64,000 nt of DNA from NCBI GenBank assembly GCA_031253495.1, contig JAIRWC010000012.1:1-64000 (forward strand), in the 5' to 3' direction. This DNA comes from Oscillospiraceae bacterium (GTDB lineage: Bacteria; Bacillota; Clostridia; Oscillospirales; Ruminococcaceae). Below are positions 55,302 to 64,000 of this stretch, piece by piece; positions within the stretch are counted from its first letter, which is position 1, and every line of letters begins with the position of its first letter. Both the position numbers and the translations under genes were made by a program. The notes beneath the pieces are model-generated. The model saw nothing but the letters and a program-made list of their open reading frames with translations. It searched no databases and was not told where the DNA came from.

Positions 55302-56597
55302 ATGCGCGGCGGCTTAAACAATGAACGGCTTCTCGGCTTAAAGGAAAAATCGGAGAAAGAATACGCCGGCGTTAAGGCGAAGGGGTTAAAACTCGATATG
55401 TCGCGCGGGAAACCGGGTCCCGACGTTCTTGAACTCTCGAACGGAATGCTGAAATTACCGGCGGGGGACTATATCTCCGAAAACGGGACGGACTGCCGCA
55501 ATTACGGGATTATTGACGGTATCCCCGAAGCGAAGAGGTTGTTCGCCCAAATGCTCGGCGTTTCGGAAAGCGAGGTAATCGTCGGCGGTAATTCCAGCCT
55601 GCAAATGATGTACGACGCGGTGGCGAGGGCGATGCTGTTCGGCGCGGCGGACGGCTTTGACCCGTGGTCAAAATCGAAAATCAAGTTTTTATGCCCCGTG
55701 CCGGGTTATGACCGCCATTTCTCCGTTTGCGAGACGATGGGCATAGAGATGTTAAGCGTCCCGACGGACGGGAACGGTCCGGATATGGACGCCGTGGAAA
55801 GGCTGGTTTCGGAGGATGAAAGCGTAAAGGGGATTTGGTGCGTCCCCATGTATTCCAACCCCACCGGTATAGTCTATTCCGACGCGGTTGTGAAACGCCT
55901 CGCCAACATGAAGCCTAAGGCGCCGGATTTCAGGATTTTTTGGGATAACGCCTATTGCGTCCACCATTTGACCGACGAACCCGAAAGTCTTGCCGACATT
56001 CTCGGCGAGTGCAAAAAAGCGGGTAATCCCGACATGGTTTATATCTTCGCGTCGACGTCGAAAATCTCTTTTCCCGGCGGGGGGGTGGGCGTTCTCGCCG
56101 CGAGCGCCGGCAACGTCGCTTATATAAAGAAGCATATGGGCTTTCAGACCATCGGTTCGGATAAGCTCAATCAGCTTCGGCACGTTCAATTTTTCCGTGA
56201 TTTGGACGGGATAAAGGCGCATATGGGCTTAATCAAAAACGTTTTGAAGCCGAAATTCGACCTGACGCTCGATATTCTGGAAAAAGAGCTTTCGCCCGAC
56301 GGGTTGGGCTCGTGGCATAAGCCGAAGGGCGGGTATTTCATCTCTTTCGACGGCGCGCAAGGCACGGCGAAACGCACGGTCGCTTTGTGTAAGGAGGCGG
56401 GGGTGGTTCTTACCGGGGCGGGCGCCGCTTTCCCTTACGGGAAAGACCCCGAGGACAAGAATATAAGGATTGCGCCCACTTATCCGTCGCTTGAGGAATT
56501 AAGGGCGGCGATGGAGGTTTTCTGCGTAAGCGTAAAGTTGGCGAACGCGGAAAAAATTTACAATTTGTTCACAACTTTTCCGGCGAAAGTGATATAA
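55302..56597 (+). CDS. aminotransferase class I/II, PLP-dependent (Asp aminotransferase type)
   Basis: LDMSRGKPGPDVLELSNGML, CRNYGIIDGIPEAKRLFA, STSKISFPGGGVGVLAAS. Confidence 0.94.
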   Translation: MRGGLNNERLLGLKEKSEKEYAGVKAKGLKLDMSRGKPGPDVLELSNGMLKLPAGDYISENGTDCRNYGIIDGIPEAKRLFAQMLGVSESEVIVGGNSSLQMMYDAVARAMLFGAADGFDPWSKSKIKFLCPVPGYDRHFSVCETMGIEMLSVPTDGNGPDMDAVERLVSEDESVKGIWCVPMYSNPTGIVYSDAVVKRLANMKPKAPDFRIFWDNAYCVHHLTDEPESLADILGECKKAGNPDMVYIFASTSKISFPGGGVGVLAASAGNVAYIKKHMGFQTIGSDKLNQLRHVQFFRDLDGIKAHMGLIKNVLKPKFDLTLDILEKELSPDGLGSWHKPKGGYFISFDGAQGTAKRTVALCKEAGVVLTGAGAAFPYGKDPEDKNIRIAPTYPSLEELRAAMEVFCVSVKLANAEKIYNLFTTFPAKVI

Positions 56598-56661
56598 TGG
56601 CAGTAGAAAGAGGAAGTACGGAGTAAGCGAGGCGCGATGTTTTTAGAAAGGGGGGTTTTAT

Positions 56662-57312
56662 ATGTCAGTCTGGGGTTTATCAAATTCGCCTGATTATTTT
56701 AATCTGATGAATTTAACCAACGTCAACAAGGCGGCGGAAAATCAGGACAGGAACCCGCAGCTGAAAGACGCGGGCGCGGGTAAGAAAGAGGACGGAACCG
56801 TCCAAACGGCCGACCGCCCGAGGAATTATGATTCTTATGACAAAGGCGTCGGCGTCTATGAAAATCGGCAGGTCGCCGAGAAAGAGGCGTCGGATTACAG
56901 AGCCGCCGATAAAAAATCCACCGAGGCGGAGCGCGGGAATAACAGGGCGGCGGAAGCGCAGCCCGACTACGCGAGGGATTACGCGAGGGCGGTGAACAGG
57001 CTCGCGGCTGAGGAAAAGCCCGATTTTAAGGCAATCAGCCTTATCAAGAACAGTCTGCCTTCCCCCGACGACGCGGCGGAGGATGAATCGCGGTATTCGG
57101 ACGGCGCGGTCGATTCTTCCGTTTTGTTTGACTCGTCCGATTTTGCCAAGTACGAAAGCCCGGCGTCCAAAGCGGAGGAAAGTCTTGTTTCCGCTTCGGA
57201 GAGCAACCGTTCCAAGTTGAACGCCGCCCAGCAAAGGGGGTTGGAGGTTTATCAGAGGATGCAAAGCTATCAAAACCCGATAAACCTTTCGCTCGCGAGG
57301 ATGGCGATGTAA
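56662..57312 (+). CDS. hypothetical protein, polar/disordered
   Basis: 216 aa downstream of a clear -10 and SD (GAAAGGGGGG); no family recognised. Confidence 0.6.
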   Translation: MSVWGLSNSPDYFNLMNLTNVNKAAENQDRNPQLKDAGAGKKEDGTVQTADRPRNYDSYDKGVGVYENRQVAEKEASDYRAADKKSTEAERGNNRAAEAQPDYARDYARAVNRLAAEEKPDFKAISLIKNSLPSPDDAAEDESRYSDGAVDSSVLFDSSDFAKYESPASKAEESLVSASESNRSKLNAAQQRGLEVYQRMQSYQNPINLSLARMAM

Positions 57313-57322
57313 AATTCAGTCC

Positions 57323-57390
57323 GTCGCGAGGGTGCGAAGCAGCGGCGTTGCGAGGGTGCGGAGTAGCGTCGTGAGGGTGCGGGCGTCGGC
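57323..57390. repeat. degenerate ~22 bp tandem repeat (3 units: g[t/c]gcgagggtgcg...)
   Basis: gtcgcgagggtgcgaagcagcg / gcgttgcgagggtgcggagtagc / gtcgtgagggtgcgggcg. Confidence 0.75.
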
Positions 57391-57408
57391 GAATTACAAT
57401 GAACACCA

Positions 57409-57440
57409 TAAAAGCGGCAAGGGCTGACCCTGCCGCTTTC
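57409..57440 (+). terminator. putative terminator/attenuator hairpin
   Basis: AAAGCGGCAAGGG-CTGA-CCCTGCCGCTTTCGTG. Confidence 0.5.
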
Positions 57441-57488
57441 GTGCTTGTAACTCGACTGTATGGTCGTTTAAATTCGGGAACGGTAACC

Positions 57489-58046
57489 ATGAAAAATCGC
57501 GGTTTTGAAACCAGCTTCAACATAGCTTATTGCGGTATAATATGCGCCCTCATTTCCATTATAATGTTCGCGGCGGTCATACCGTCCACGGCTTACGCGC
57601 TCGCCGCCGTTTCCGGAGTTTTGGTCTGGAGCGTCAGCGGGCAAATTAACCGCAAATGGGCTTTTATGACCTACGTTGCGGCTTCGGCGCTGACCTTGTT
57701 CCTCACGCCCGAACCGGAAGCCAAGACGTTTTTTATCTTGATTTTCGGTTATTATCCCTTGCTGAGAGAAAGCGCGCAGAAAATAAAAATCCGTATCCTC
57801 CGCGCGGCCGTTAAATTGGCGGTTTTTAACGCGGCGGCGGTAACGGCGTATTTCGCCGTGATATTTCTGTTCGGGGTAAGCGCGAAGGATTTCCTCGACG
57901 GGCTGGAGGGTTTCGGGAAATACGCCGTTTACGTTTTCTGGGCGATGGGTAACGCCGCGTTTTTTTTCTATGATTTTTCGCTGAAATACGTCATGTACGC
58001 TTATTTTCGGTGGATAAAACCTAAGTTGAATAAAAAAATAAGGTAA
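57489..58046 (+). CDS. multi-pass membrane protein, unknown function
   Basis: 185 aa, several hydrophobic segments. Confidence 0.7.
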   Translation: MKNRGFETSFNIAYCGIICALISIIMFAAVIPSTAYALAAVSGVLVWSVSGQINRKWAFMTYVAASALTLFLTPEPEAKTFFILIFGYYPLLRESAQKIKIRILRAAVKLAVFNAAAVTAYFAVIFLFGVSAKDFLDGLEGFGKYAVYVFWAMGNAAFFFYDFSLKYVMYAYFRWIKPKLNKKIR

Positions 58047-58111
58047 ACCGCTTGTATTTTTCAGAAAAAAATAGTATAATTAAGCAATAAAAATAACAGG
58101 AGGAACTAAAA

Positions 58112-58690
58112 ATGGATATCATTGTCGAAACGTCGGCACGACACGTTCACGTAACGAAAGAAACGCTTGAAATCCTGTTCGGGGCAGGATACGGACTCAC
58201 GAAAAAGAAAGATTTGTCGCAGCCGGGGCAATTCGCCTGCGAGGAAAGGGTTACCGTCGTCGGACCGAAAAATAAGATTGAGAATATTTCCATACTGGGA
58301 CCCGTACGTTCCGTCAACCAAGTCGAACTGTCCGCGACGGACGCCCGTTCGATAGGCGTGGGCGCGGTGGTTCGGGAATCGGGGGACGTAAGCGGAACTC
58401 CCGGTTGCGTGTTAACAGGACCGAAAGGGCAGGTTGAAATTTCCGAAGGGGTGATAGTAGCCAAGAGGCACGTCCATCTCACGCCTCAAACCGCCGAGGA
58501 ATGGGGAATTAAAAACGGTCAGATTTTGAGCGTGAAATTCAATACCGACGGCAGGCGCGCCGTTCTCGGCGACTTTGTGGCAAGGGTGCGCGGCGACTTC
58601 GCGAACGCGGCGCATATTGACACCGACGAATCCAACGCGGTATTATGCGCGCCGGGAACGGTCGGTATAATCGTTAAAGAAGCTGTTTAA
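58112..58690 (+). CDS. phosphate propanoyltransferase (PduL-like)
   Basis: VETSARHVHVT, LSQPGQFACEERVTVVGPKN, VAKRHVHLTPQTAEEWGIKNGQ. Confidence 0.95.
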   Translation: MDIIVETSARHVHVTKETLEILFGAGYGLTKKKDLSQPGQFACEERVTVVGPKNKIENISILGPVRSVNQVELSATDARSIGVGAVVRESGDVSGTPGCVLTGPKGQVEISEGVIVAKRHVHLTPQTAEEWGIKNGQILSVKFNTDGRRAVLGDFVARVRGDFANAAHIDTDESNAVLCAPGTVGIIVKEAV

Positions 58691-58709
58691 TACAAACGGA
58701 GGTATTTTT

Positions 58710-58976
58710 ATGGTAGAGGACAGGTTCTGCCAAAGCTGCGCCATGCCCATGGGAATTACCGACGAGCATTACGGCACTAACGAGGACGGGAGTAAAAGCG
58801 GGGATTATTGCAATTATTGCTATAATAACGGAAAATTTAATAAAGATTTGACAATGGGCGAAATGTTGGAAGTCTGCGTGGAGTTCATGGTCGATGAAAA
58901 CGTTACGGAGGATAACGCGAGAAAAGCGCTTTTGGAAATATTACCGACGCTGAAAAGGTGGAAAACAAACGGTTGA
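58710..58976 (+). CDS. zinc-ribbon domain protein (PF12674-like)
   Basis: FCQSCAMPMGITDEHYGTNEDGSKSGDYCNYCYNNGKF. Confidence 0.88.
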   Translation: MVEDRFCQSCAMPMGITDEHYGTNEDGSKSGDYCNYCYNNGKFNKDLTMGEMLEVCVEFMVDENVTEDNARKALLEILPTLKRWKTNG

Positions 58977-59042
58977 TACTGTATTTCTAAACAGTGAACA
59001 GTATGACAGTCGGCGGTTTCGGAACCGTCGGTCTGTCCGTGC

Positions 59043-59122
59043 GCGGATATGGCGGAATTGGCAGACGCGCCGGATTTAGGTTCCGGTGGGCGACCGTGGA
59101 GGTTCGAGTCCTCTTGTCCGCA
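59043..59122 (+). tRNA. tRNA-Leu (anticodon UAG)
   Basis: Acceptor GCGGATA/TGTCCGC, D-arm GGCGGAATTGGCAGACGCGC, anticodon arm CCGGA-TTTAGGT-TCCGG, variable arm, T-arm GAGGTTCGAGTCCTC; CCA not encoded. Confidence 0.93.
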
Positions 59123-59266
59123 GGCGAGAACCTCGGCTCGTATGAAGCACCCCGTAAAGTTGCGCGAAGTACGCGCCGGAGTTCTCTTTGCGGTTCGAGT
59201 CTTACGCCGTTGACCGCGGGCGCGGCCTGTTTTAAACGGCTTTAAAAGATTACGCGGGGTAGGCTT

Positions 59267-59695
59267 ATGAAAATCATGGCGATAGATTACGGCGAGGCGC
59301 GAACGGGCTTCGCCGTTTGCGATAAAGACGAAATTATAGCCTCGCCGCTTTGCGTGGTTCATGAAAAGGATTTAGGCAGGCTTATCGTTAAAGCCGTTTC
59401 CATCGCCGCCGAAAACGGCGCGGAGGAAATAATAGTGGGCGACCCGGTCAATATGGACGGGAGCAGGGGGGAGAAAAGCGCGAAATGCGCCTTATTCGCG
59501 GAAAAACTGCGAAAAAGCGCAAACATTCCTGTTTTTATGAGAGATGAACGTTTGACTACGGTCATAGCCGCAAACATTATGAACGAAAACAACCGCCGCG
59601 GGAAAAGGCGCCGGGAAACGATTGACGCGGCGGCGGCGGCGTTGATTTTGGAAGACTATATCGCTTGCAGGAAAAACTTGAAAGGCGGTTCTTAA
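59267..59695 (+). CDS. ruvX: Holliday junction resolvase RuvX/YqgF
   Basis: MAIDYGEARTGFAVCD, IIVGDPVNMDGSRGEKS, MRDERLTTVIA. Confidence 0.95.
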   Translation: MKIMAIDYGEARTGFAVCDKDEIIASPLCVVHEKDLGRLIVKAVSIAAENGAEEIIVGDPVNMDGSRGEKSAKCALFAEKLRKSANIPVFMRDERLTTVIAANIMNENNRRGKRRRETIDAAAAALILEDYIACRKNLKGGS

Positions 59696-59784
59696 TTGTG
59701 AAATACTTTCTTGTCTTTGTCGGTAAATTCGCCGGCGGCGGTAAAAACGTCGCCAATAAATCTAAAATAACGGAGGAAACCAAA

Positions 59785-60486
59785 ATGAGAACGGCAAAAA
59801 TCTTAACGCTTGTATTTGCGCTTGTAATGGCGTTTACCCTCGCCGCTTGCGCTAACGGCGACACGAACGCACCCGCGCCGTCGCCAACGCAAGGCGGAGC
59901 GACAAGCCAAGACCCAACGCCCGATAACGGCGGCGATACGACAGACCCGACGCCGGACGACAACGACCCTGCGGACGGCGACGACTCGGCAAATGACGGC
60001 GGCGGCGGCTGGTCGTCGGGGGTTTTCAACGCCGACGATGTGCGGGCGGAGGATTTCACATTCACCAAAAGCATTTCCGGCGACACAATCACAATCACCG
60101 TCTATGACAAAAACCTGCGCGAGGATTACGCCATAACCGAGGACAGTTTGATATATTATAGCTTGAGTGTCTACGCATTCAAAGACTTTTATGGTTATGA
60201 TGTGTTTTATTTCAATGCCGGTTCGAGTTCCGACAATCCGGGGGTCTTGAAGGAATCACGCTTCTTCGCGAGTGGTTATGGCGAGAACGCCCTGAACATC
60301 GATTATGGACAGCGGAAGATAACCTTTACCGTGAAATTGAATAGATTGCTCACCCCTGGGATTGACGAATCATGGAATGATTATGAATGGATGCTGGAGG
60401 CTTTTTATAGCGTTGATAGATTTAACGGTGATTTGGCGGAGGAAGTCCAAAGCAGCGGCAGGATGCAAATTTTTGAAACGCAATAG
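59785..60486 (+). CDS. putative lipoprotein with Pro/Asp/Thr-rich linker
   Basis: MRTAKILTLVFALVMAFTLAACANGD lipobox. Confidence 0.75.
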   Translation: MRTAKILTLVFALVMAFTLAACANGDTNAPAPSPTQGGATSQDPTPDNGGDTTDPTPDDNDPADGDDSANDGGGGWSSGVFNADDVRAEDFTFTKSISGDTITITVYDKNLREDYAITEDSLIYYSLSVYAFKDFYGYDVFYFNAGSSSDNPGVLKESRFFASGYGENALNIDYGQRKITFTVKLNRLLTPGIDESWNDYEWMLEAFYSVDRFNGDLAEEVQSSGRMQIFETQ

Positions 60487-60568
60487 TTTAAGCATTATCC
60501 CCCGACATCACGCTTTTTTCTTTTGTTATACCATATCTCAACGATTATTCATAGGTTTTTAGAGGGAC

Positions 60569-61126
60569 TTGATTGTGAAATACTTTAAAAAGATAGAAGG
60601 CGAAAGGGTTTATCTCTCGCCGATAAACGCCGAGGACGCGGAAACCTACGCCCGTTGGCTGAACGACCCGAACGTTACGGACGGGCACGGCACGACGTCT
60701 TTTGTAATTACGTCGGCGTTTGAAAAAGACTGGCTTGAAACCAATTTAAAAAGCGATAAGACGTACCATTTCGCGATTGTGAAAAAAAACGGCGACGAGC
60801 TTATCGGAAACGTGGGTTTCACGGATATCGAGCATATACATCAAACGGCGACAATCGGGCTGTTTATCGGCGAGGAAGAAAACAGGGGAAAGGGTTACGG
60901 CACGGAAGCGGTGATTTTAGCCGTAAAATACGGGTTTAACACGCTCAATCTCAACAATATCGACCTTAAAGCGTTCAGTTTTAACGAAAGGGCGATAAAA
61001 GCCTACGCCAAAGCGGGATTCCGCGAATACGGCAGACGCAGCCGGGCGTTTTACCTCGGCGGGGAATATCACGACGTCGTCTGCATGGAAATACTACGCG
61101 GGCACCGTCGCGGCAATTCCACATGA
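60569..61126 (+). CDS. GNAT family N-acetyltransferase (RimJ/RimL-like)
   Basis: GERVYLSPINAEDAETYARWLND, IGEEENRGKGYGTEAVILAVKYGFNTLNLNNI. Confidence 0.93.
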   Translation: MIVKYFKKIEGERVYLSPINAEDAETYARWLNDPNVTDGHGTTSFVITSAFEKDWLETNLKSDKTYHFAIVKKNGDELIGNVGFTDIEHIHQTATIGLFIGEEENRGKGYGTEAVILAVKYGFNTLNLNNIDLKAFSFNERAIKAYAKAGFREYGRRSRAFYLGGEYHDVVCMEILRGHRRGNST

Positions 61127-61172
61127 AACGCGGAATTGCCGCGGCCGACATTGAATTTATTTCAATTGCCGC
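61109..61172. repeat. palindromic repeat cluster (CGCGGCAATTCC-N11-GGAATTGCCGCG plus a third arm)
   Basis: 12-bp perfect inverted repeat 61109-61120/61132-61143; third inverted copy CAATTGCCGCGG at ~61163. Confidence 0.8.
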
Positions 61173-61557
61173 GGTTGATTTCCGCCTTCCATAAGCCGTG
61201 AAGGTTGCAGTAGGCGTAAGCGGCGACCGGCGCGTCGTCCGTCAGGCTGAAAGCGACCGCGGGTTCCGCGCCGATTTTCACGCTTTTGCGCTGGCCGCCC
61301 TGTTCGGTTTCCAGATAAACGAACGCGATATGATGACCGTCGTCCGTCGGGTGCGGCGCGCCGCCGACCCTCACGCTTACCGTATTGCCCGAAACGGTTA
61401 CGGCGGGCAGATGCTTTTCCGCGCTCGCCTCGACGGTGTTCGGGGCAAGTTCCGCCATTTTTTCGCCGCAGCAGACCAACGGAACCCCGTTGTCGGCGAT
61501 AAGCCCTATTAAATTCCCGCAGTGGTTACATTTGAAAAATTTTTGATTGCCGCGCAT
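61162..61557 (-). CDS. desulfoferrodoxin / superoxide reductase
   Basis: FFKCNHCGNLIGLI...LVCCGEKM, KHLPAVTVSGNTVSVRVGGAPHPTDDGHHIAFVYLE, AYAYCNLHGLWKAE. Confidence 0.94.
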   Translation of the reverse strand: MRGNQKFFKCNHCGNLIGLIADNGVPLVCCGEKMAELAPNTVEASAEKHLPAVTVSGNTVSVRVGGAPHPTDDGHHIAFVYLETEQGGQRKSVKIGAEPAVAFSLTDDAPVAAYAYCNLHGLWKAEINRGN

Positions 61558-61651
61558 ACTTAAACCCTCCTTGGCGTATGTTCCGCCGCCGATTATTGTA
61601 TCACAAACGGCGTGGTTTGTCAATACGGCAAATCACGGTTTCCCGCTTTGG

Positions 61652-61680
61652 TTGACAAAAAGACCGCGATGTGATATCAT
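61652..61680 (+). promoter_or_regulatory. promoter for the small ORF-cysE-cysS cluster (TTGACA-N17-TATCAT)
   Basis: TTGACA 61652, TATCAT 61675. Confidence 0.7.
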
Positions 61681-61768
61681 AAGGGCAAATCCGTATTCGT
61701 ATCAAGAATCATGAAAGGGGAAAATAGCGGGGCCGCTCCTTGCGGGATAACTCCGTTATACGGGGATA

Positions 61769-61888
61769 ATGAAAAAAGAGCCGGATAAAAAAAAGCCCGA
61801 CGACTTTCAGAAATTGGTCGTCCGCAACTGGATAATATGTATAATCTCTCTCGCTCTCGCTGTTATTTGCTATTATTACGTGAAGTAA
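61769..61888 (+). CDS. 39-aa small membrane protein MKKEPDKKKPDDFQKLVVRNWIICIISLALAVICYYYVK (absent from supplied ORF track)
   Basis: Intact ORF: basic N-terminus and a single TM, GGGG upstream of ATG, 10 bp before cysE. Confidence 0.6.
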   Translation: MKKEPDKKKPDDFQKLVVRNWIICIISLALAVICYYYVK

Positions 61889-61898
61889 CGGGTCAATT

Positions 61899-62585
61899 AT
61901 GTTTAAACGGATAAAAGAGGATATAGACGCGGTAATGGAGCGCGACCCCGCCGTCAAAAGCAGGCTGGAGGTGTTTTTTCTGTACCCGGGCTTTAAGGCG
62001 GTCCGCGCTTACCGCAGGGCGCACCGATGGTACGAGCGGGGATGTTTTTTCATAGCGCGCTGGATTTCGCAAAGGGCGCTTAGGCGCACCGGAATTGAAA
62101 TACACCCCGGCGCGAAAATAGGCAAAGGGCTGTTCATCGACCACGGGAGCGGCGTCGTAATAGGCGAAACTTCCGAAATAGGCGACAACTGCACGATTTA
62201 TCAAAACGTTACCCTCGGCGGGACGGGCAAAGACGTGGGAAAACGCCACCCCACGCTCGGGAACAACGTAATGGTGGGGGCGGGCGCGAGGATTCTCGGT
62301 CCTTTTAAAGTGGGGGATAACGCCAAAATCGCCGCCAACGCCGTCGTCCTCGGCGAAGTGCCGCCCAATTCCACGGCTGTGGGCGTCCCCGCGAGAATAG
62401 TCAGGCGCGACGGCGTCAGAACGGGCGCCCTTGACGACAGCCTCGACCAAATCCATTTCCCCGACCCCGTTTTACAGCAACTGAACTGCCTTAAGGCGCA
62501 GGTGGACAGGCTGTGGGAAATCACGGGGAACGGCGTTCCTTATAACATTTACGGCCCGCAAAAGAAAGAAGACCGACAATGCTGA
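61899..62585 (+). CDS. cysE: serine O-acetyltransferase
   Basis: Hexapeptide repeats: GIEIHPGAKIGKGLFIDHGSGVVIGETSEIGDNCTIYQNVTLGGTGKDVGKRHPTLGNNV. Confidence 0.96.
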   Translation: MFKRIKEDIDAVMERDPAVKSRLEVFFLYPGFKAVRAYRRAHRWYERGCFFIARWISQRALRRTGIEIHPGAKIGKGLFIDHGSGVVIGETSEIGDNCTIYQNVTLGGTGKDVGKRHPTLGNNVMVGAGARILGPFKVGDNAKIAANAVVLGEVPPNSTAVGVPARIVRRDGVRTGALDDSLDQIHFPDPVLQQLNCLKAQVDRLWEITGNGVPYNIYGPQKKEDRQC

Positions 62586-63988
62586 TTTACAATACCCTCA
62601 CCCGAAGAAAAGAAGAATTTGTTACGGTCAATCCGGGCCGCGTCGGCGTTTACGCCTGCGGTCCGACCGTGTATAACCTCACGCATTTGGGGAACGCGCG
62701 TCAGATATGCGTATTCGACGTGATAAGGCGGTATCTTAAATACCGCGGTTACGGCGTGTTTTACGTCCAGAACTTTACCGACGTGGACGACAGGATTATA
62801 AAGAGGGCGAACGAGCTTGGGATTTCCCCCTTTGAACACTCGGAGAACATGATAACCGAATATTATAAGGACGCGCGCGGGCTGAACGTCCTCGACGCGG
62901 ACGCCCACCCGAAGGTAACCGAGAACATAGACATTATTATTGACATAATCGGCGTTTTAATTAAAAAAGGCTTCGCCTATCAATCTCGCGGCGACGTATA
63001 TTTTTCAACGGATAAGCTGACGAGCGGTTACGGCAAGCTGTCGGGCAATTCTTTGGAGGAACTGCGCGAGGGCGCGAGCAATCGGTTAGACGCGGAAAGC
63101 GAAAAGAAACGGGCCCCTCTCGACTTCGCGCTGTGGAAAGCGGCGAAGGAGGGCGAGCCTTACTGGGAATCGCCTTTCGGAAACGGCAGACCCGGCTGGC
63201 ATATCGAATGTTCCGCGATGTCGCGCCATTATATCGGGAACACCATAGATATTCACGGCGGCGGGGCGGACTTGATTTTCCCGCACCACGAGAACGAAAT
63301 CGCCCAAAGCGAAGCGGCGACGGGTCAGCCTTTGGCGAAATACTGGGTTCACAACGGTATGCTTAACATAGACAACGTGAAAATGTCAAAATCCAAGAAC
63401 AACTTTTTTTTAACGAGGGCGGCGGCTGAAAAATACGGGTACGAACCCGTCCGGTTCATGCTCCTTTCCGCCCATTACCGCAGTCAGATGAATTATTCCG
63501 CCGAAACGCTTGAAAGCGCGGCGAAGTCGGTCGAACGGCTGCGTAACTGCGCGAGGCTTATGGACGCCGCCTTAAGGGACAAAGCTAACCCGGACGGCGC
63601 CCCGCCGTCGGATTATGCCGAAAAAATTGTTTCAAAACGCCGCTCGCAATTTATTAACGCCATGGACGACGACTTTAACGCCGCCGACGGAATTGCGGCG
63701 TTGTTCGAGTTTGTCCGCGATATCAACGCGGCGTTAAGCGGCGGAGCCCCCGCTCGGGACGTCGAGGAATACCGCGGGCTTTTCGGCGAGATTAACGGCG
63801 TTCTCGGGTTGGTTTACGCCGACGAGGAAGAAATTCCCGGCGAAATAATCGCTTTGGCGGAAAAGCGCCAAGCGGCGAAACAGGCGAAGGATTATGTCTC
63901 GGCCGACAAAATTCGCGGCGAAATTAACGAAAAAGGCTATATTATGGAAGAATCGCGTCAGGGCTTTACTTTAAGGAAAAGGATTTAG
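62579..63988 (+). CDS. cysS: cysteinyl-tRNA synthetase
   Basis: YACGPTVYNLTHLGNARQICVFDVIRRYL, GWHIECSAMSRHYIGNTIDIHGGGADLIFPHHENEIAQSEAATG, KMSKSKNNF. Confidence 0.98.
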   Translation: MLIYNTLTRRKEEFVTVNPGRVGVYACGPTVYNLTHLGNARQICVFDVIRRYLKYRGYGVFYVQNFTDVDDRIIKRANELGISPFEHSENMITEYYKDARGLNVLDADAHPKVTENIDIIIDIIGVLIKKGFAYQSRGDVYFSTDKLTSGYGKLSGNSLEELREGASNRLDAESEKKRAPLDFALWKAAKEGEPYWESPFGNGRPGWHIECSAMSRHYIGNTIDIHGGGADLIFPHHENEIAQSEAATGQPLAKYWVHNGMLNIDNVKMSKSKNNFFLTRAAAEKYGYEPVRFMLLSAHYRSQMNYSAETLESAAKSVERLRNCARLMDAALRDKANPDGAPPSDYAEKIVSKRRSQFINAMDDDFNAADGIAALFEFVRDINAALSGGAPARDVEEYRGLFGEINGVLGLVYADEEEIPGEIIALAEKRQAAKQAKDYVSADKIRGEINEKGYIMEESRQGFTLRKRI

Positions 63989-64000
63989 AACCTGTTGACA
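63985..64000. repeat. possible terminal motif of a second MITE-like element (TTAGAACCTGT...), cut by the window end
   Basis: Matches the first 11 nt of the 1-166 element. Confidence 0.4.

Noticed and set aside
58994-59245. 83 aa plus-strand ORF containing GYGGIGRRAGFRFRWATVEVRVLLSA
   Set aside because: It is the translated tRNA-Leu gene.
1-64000. CRISPR array, prophage, integrase, restriction or other defence island
   Set aside because: No regularly spaced repeats, cas-like proteins, phage structural genes or transposase were seen.

Overview
This window looks like a chromosomal segment of a Gram-positive, Clostridia-like bacterium. That placement rests on gene content only (WhiA, MltG, a YabE-like 3D protein, ECF ThiT, WalkerB-degenerate ABC pair) and I could not test it. 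It is mostly housekeeping: rpsB-tsf, ilvBNC, pgi, tyrS, thrS, cysE-cysS, rpsU, rpsT, ruvX, cell-wall genes, two tRNAs (Lys-CUU, Leu-UAG) and a TPP riboswitch in front of a ThiT-like transporter. I saw no rRNA, CRISPR array, prophage or transposase. The most unusual item is a full-length, in-frame P-type ATPase homologue (6179-8713, minus) that has lost every catalytic signature I can align (DKTGT->GKDSI, TGES->TGSP, TGD->TPD, GDGxNDxxAL->GGESSDVEAL). It is translationally coupled between a SEDS (RodA/FtsW) gene and a DUF368 (undecaprenyl-phosphate translocase family) gene, so it is a candidate cell-envelope pseudo-ATPase. Other leads: a recent tandem duplication in which a secreted Cys-peptidase-like protein (NCHSYA motif) sits next to a stand-alone copy of its N-terminal domain; a near-perfectly palindromic ~166 bp MITE-like element at the window start whose terminal motif recurs at the cysS stop codon; a small palindromic repeat that encodes the C-termini of two convergent genes; and a CDS whose 3' end is antisense to tRNA-Lys. 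All calls come from reading the sequence and supplied translations; no database search was run.
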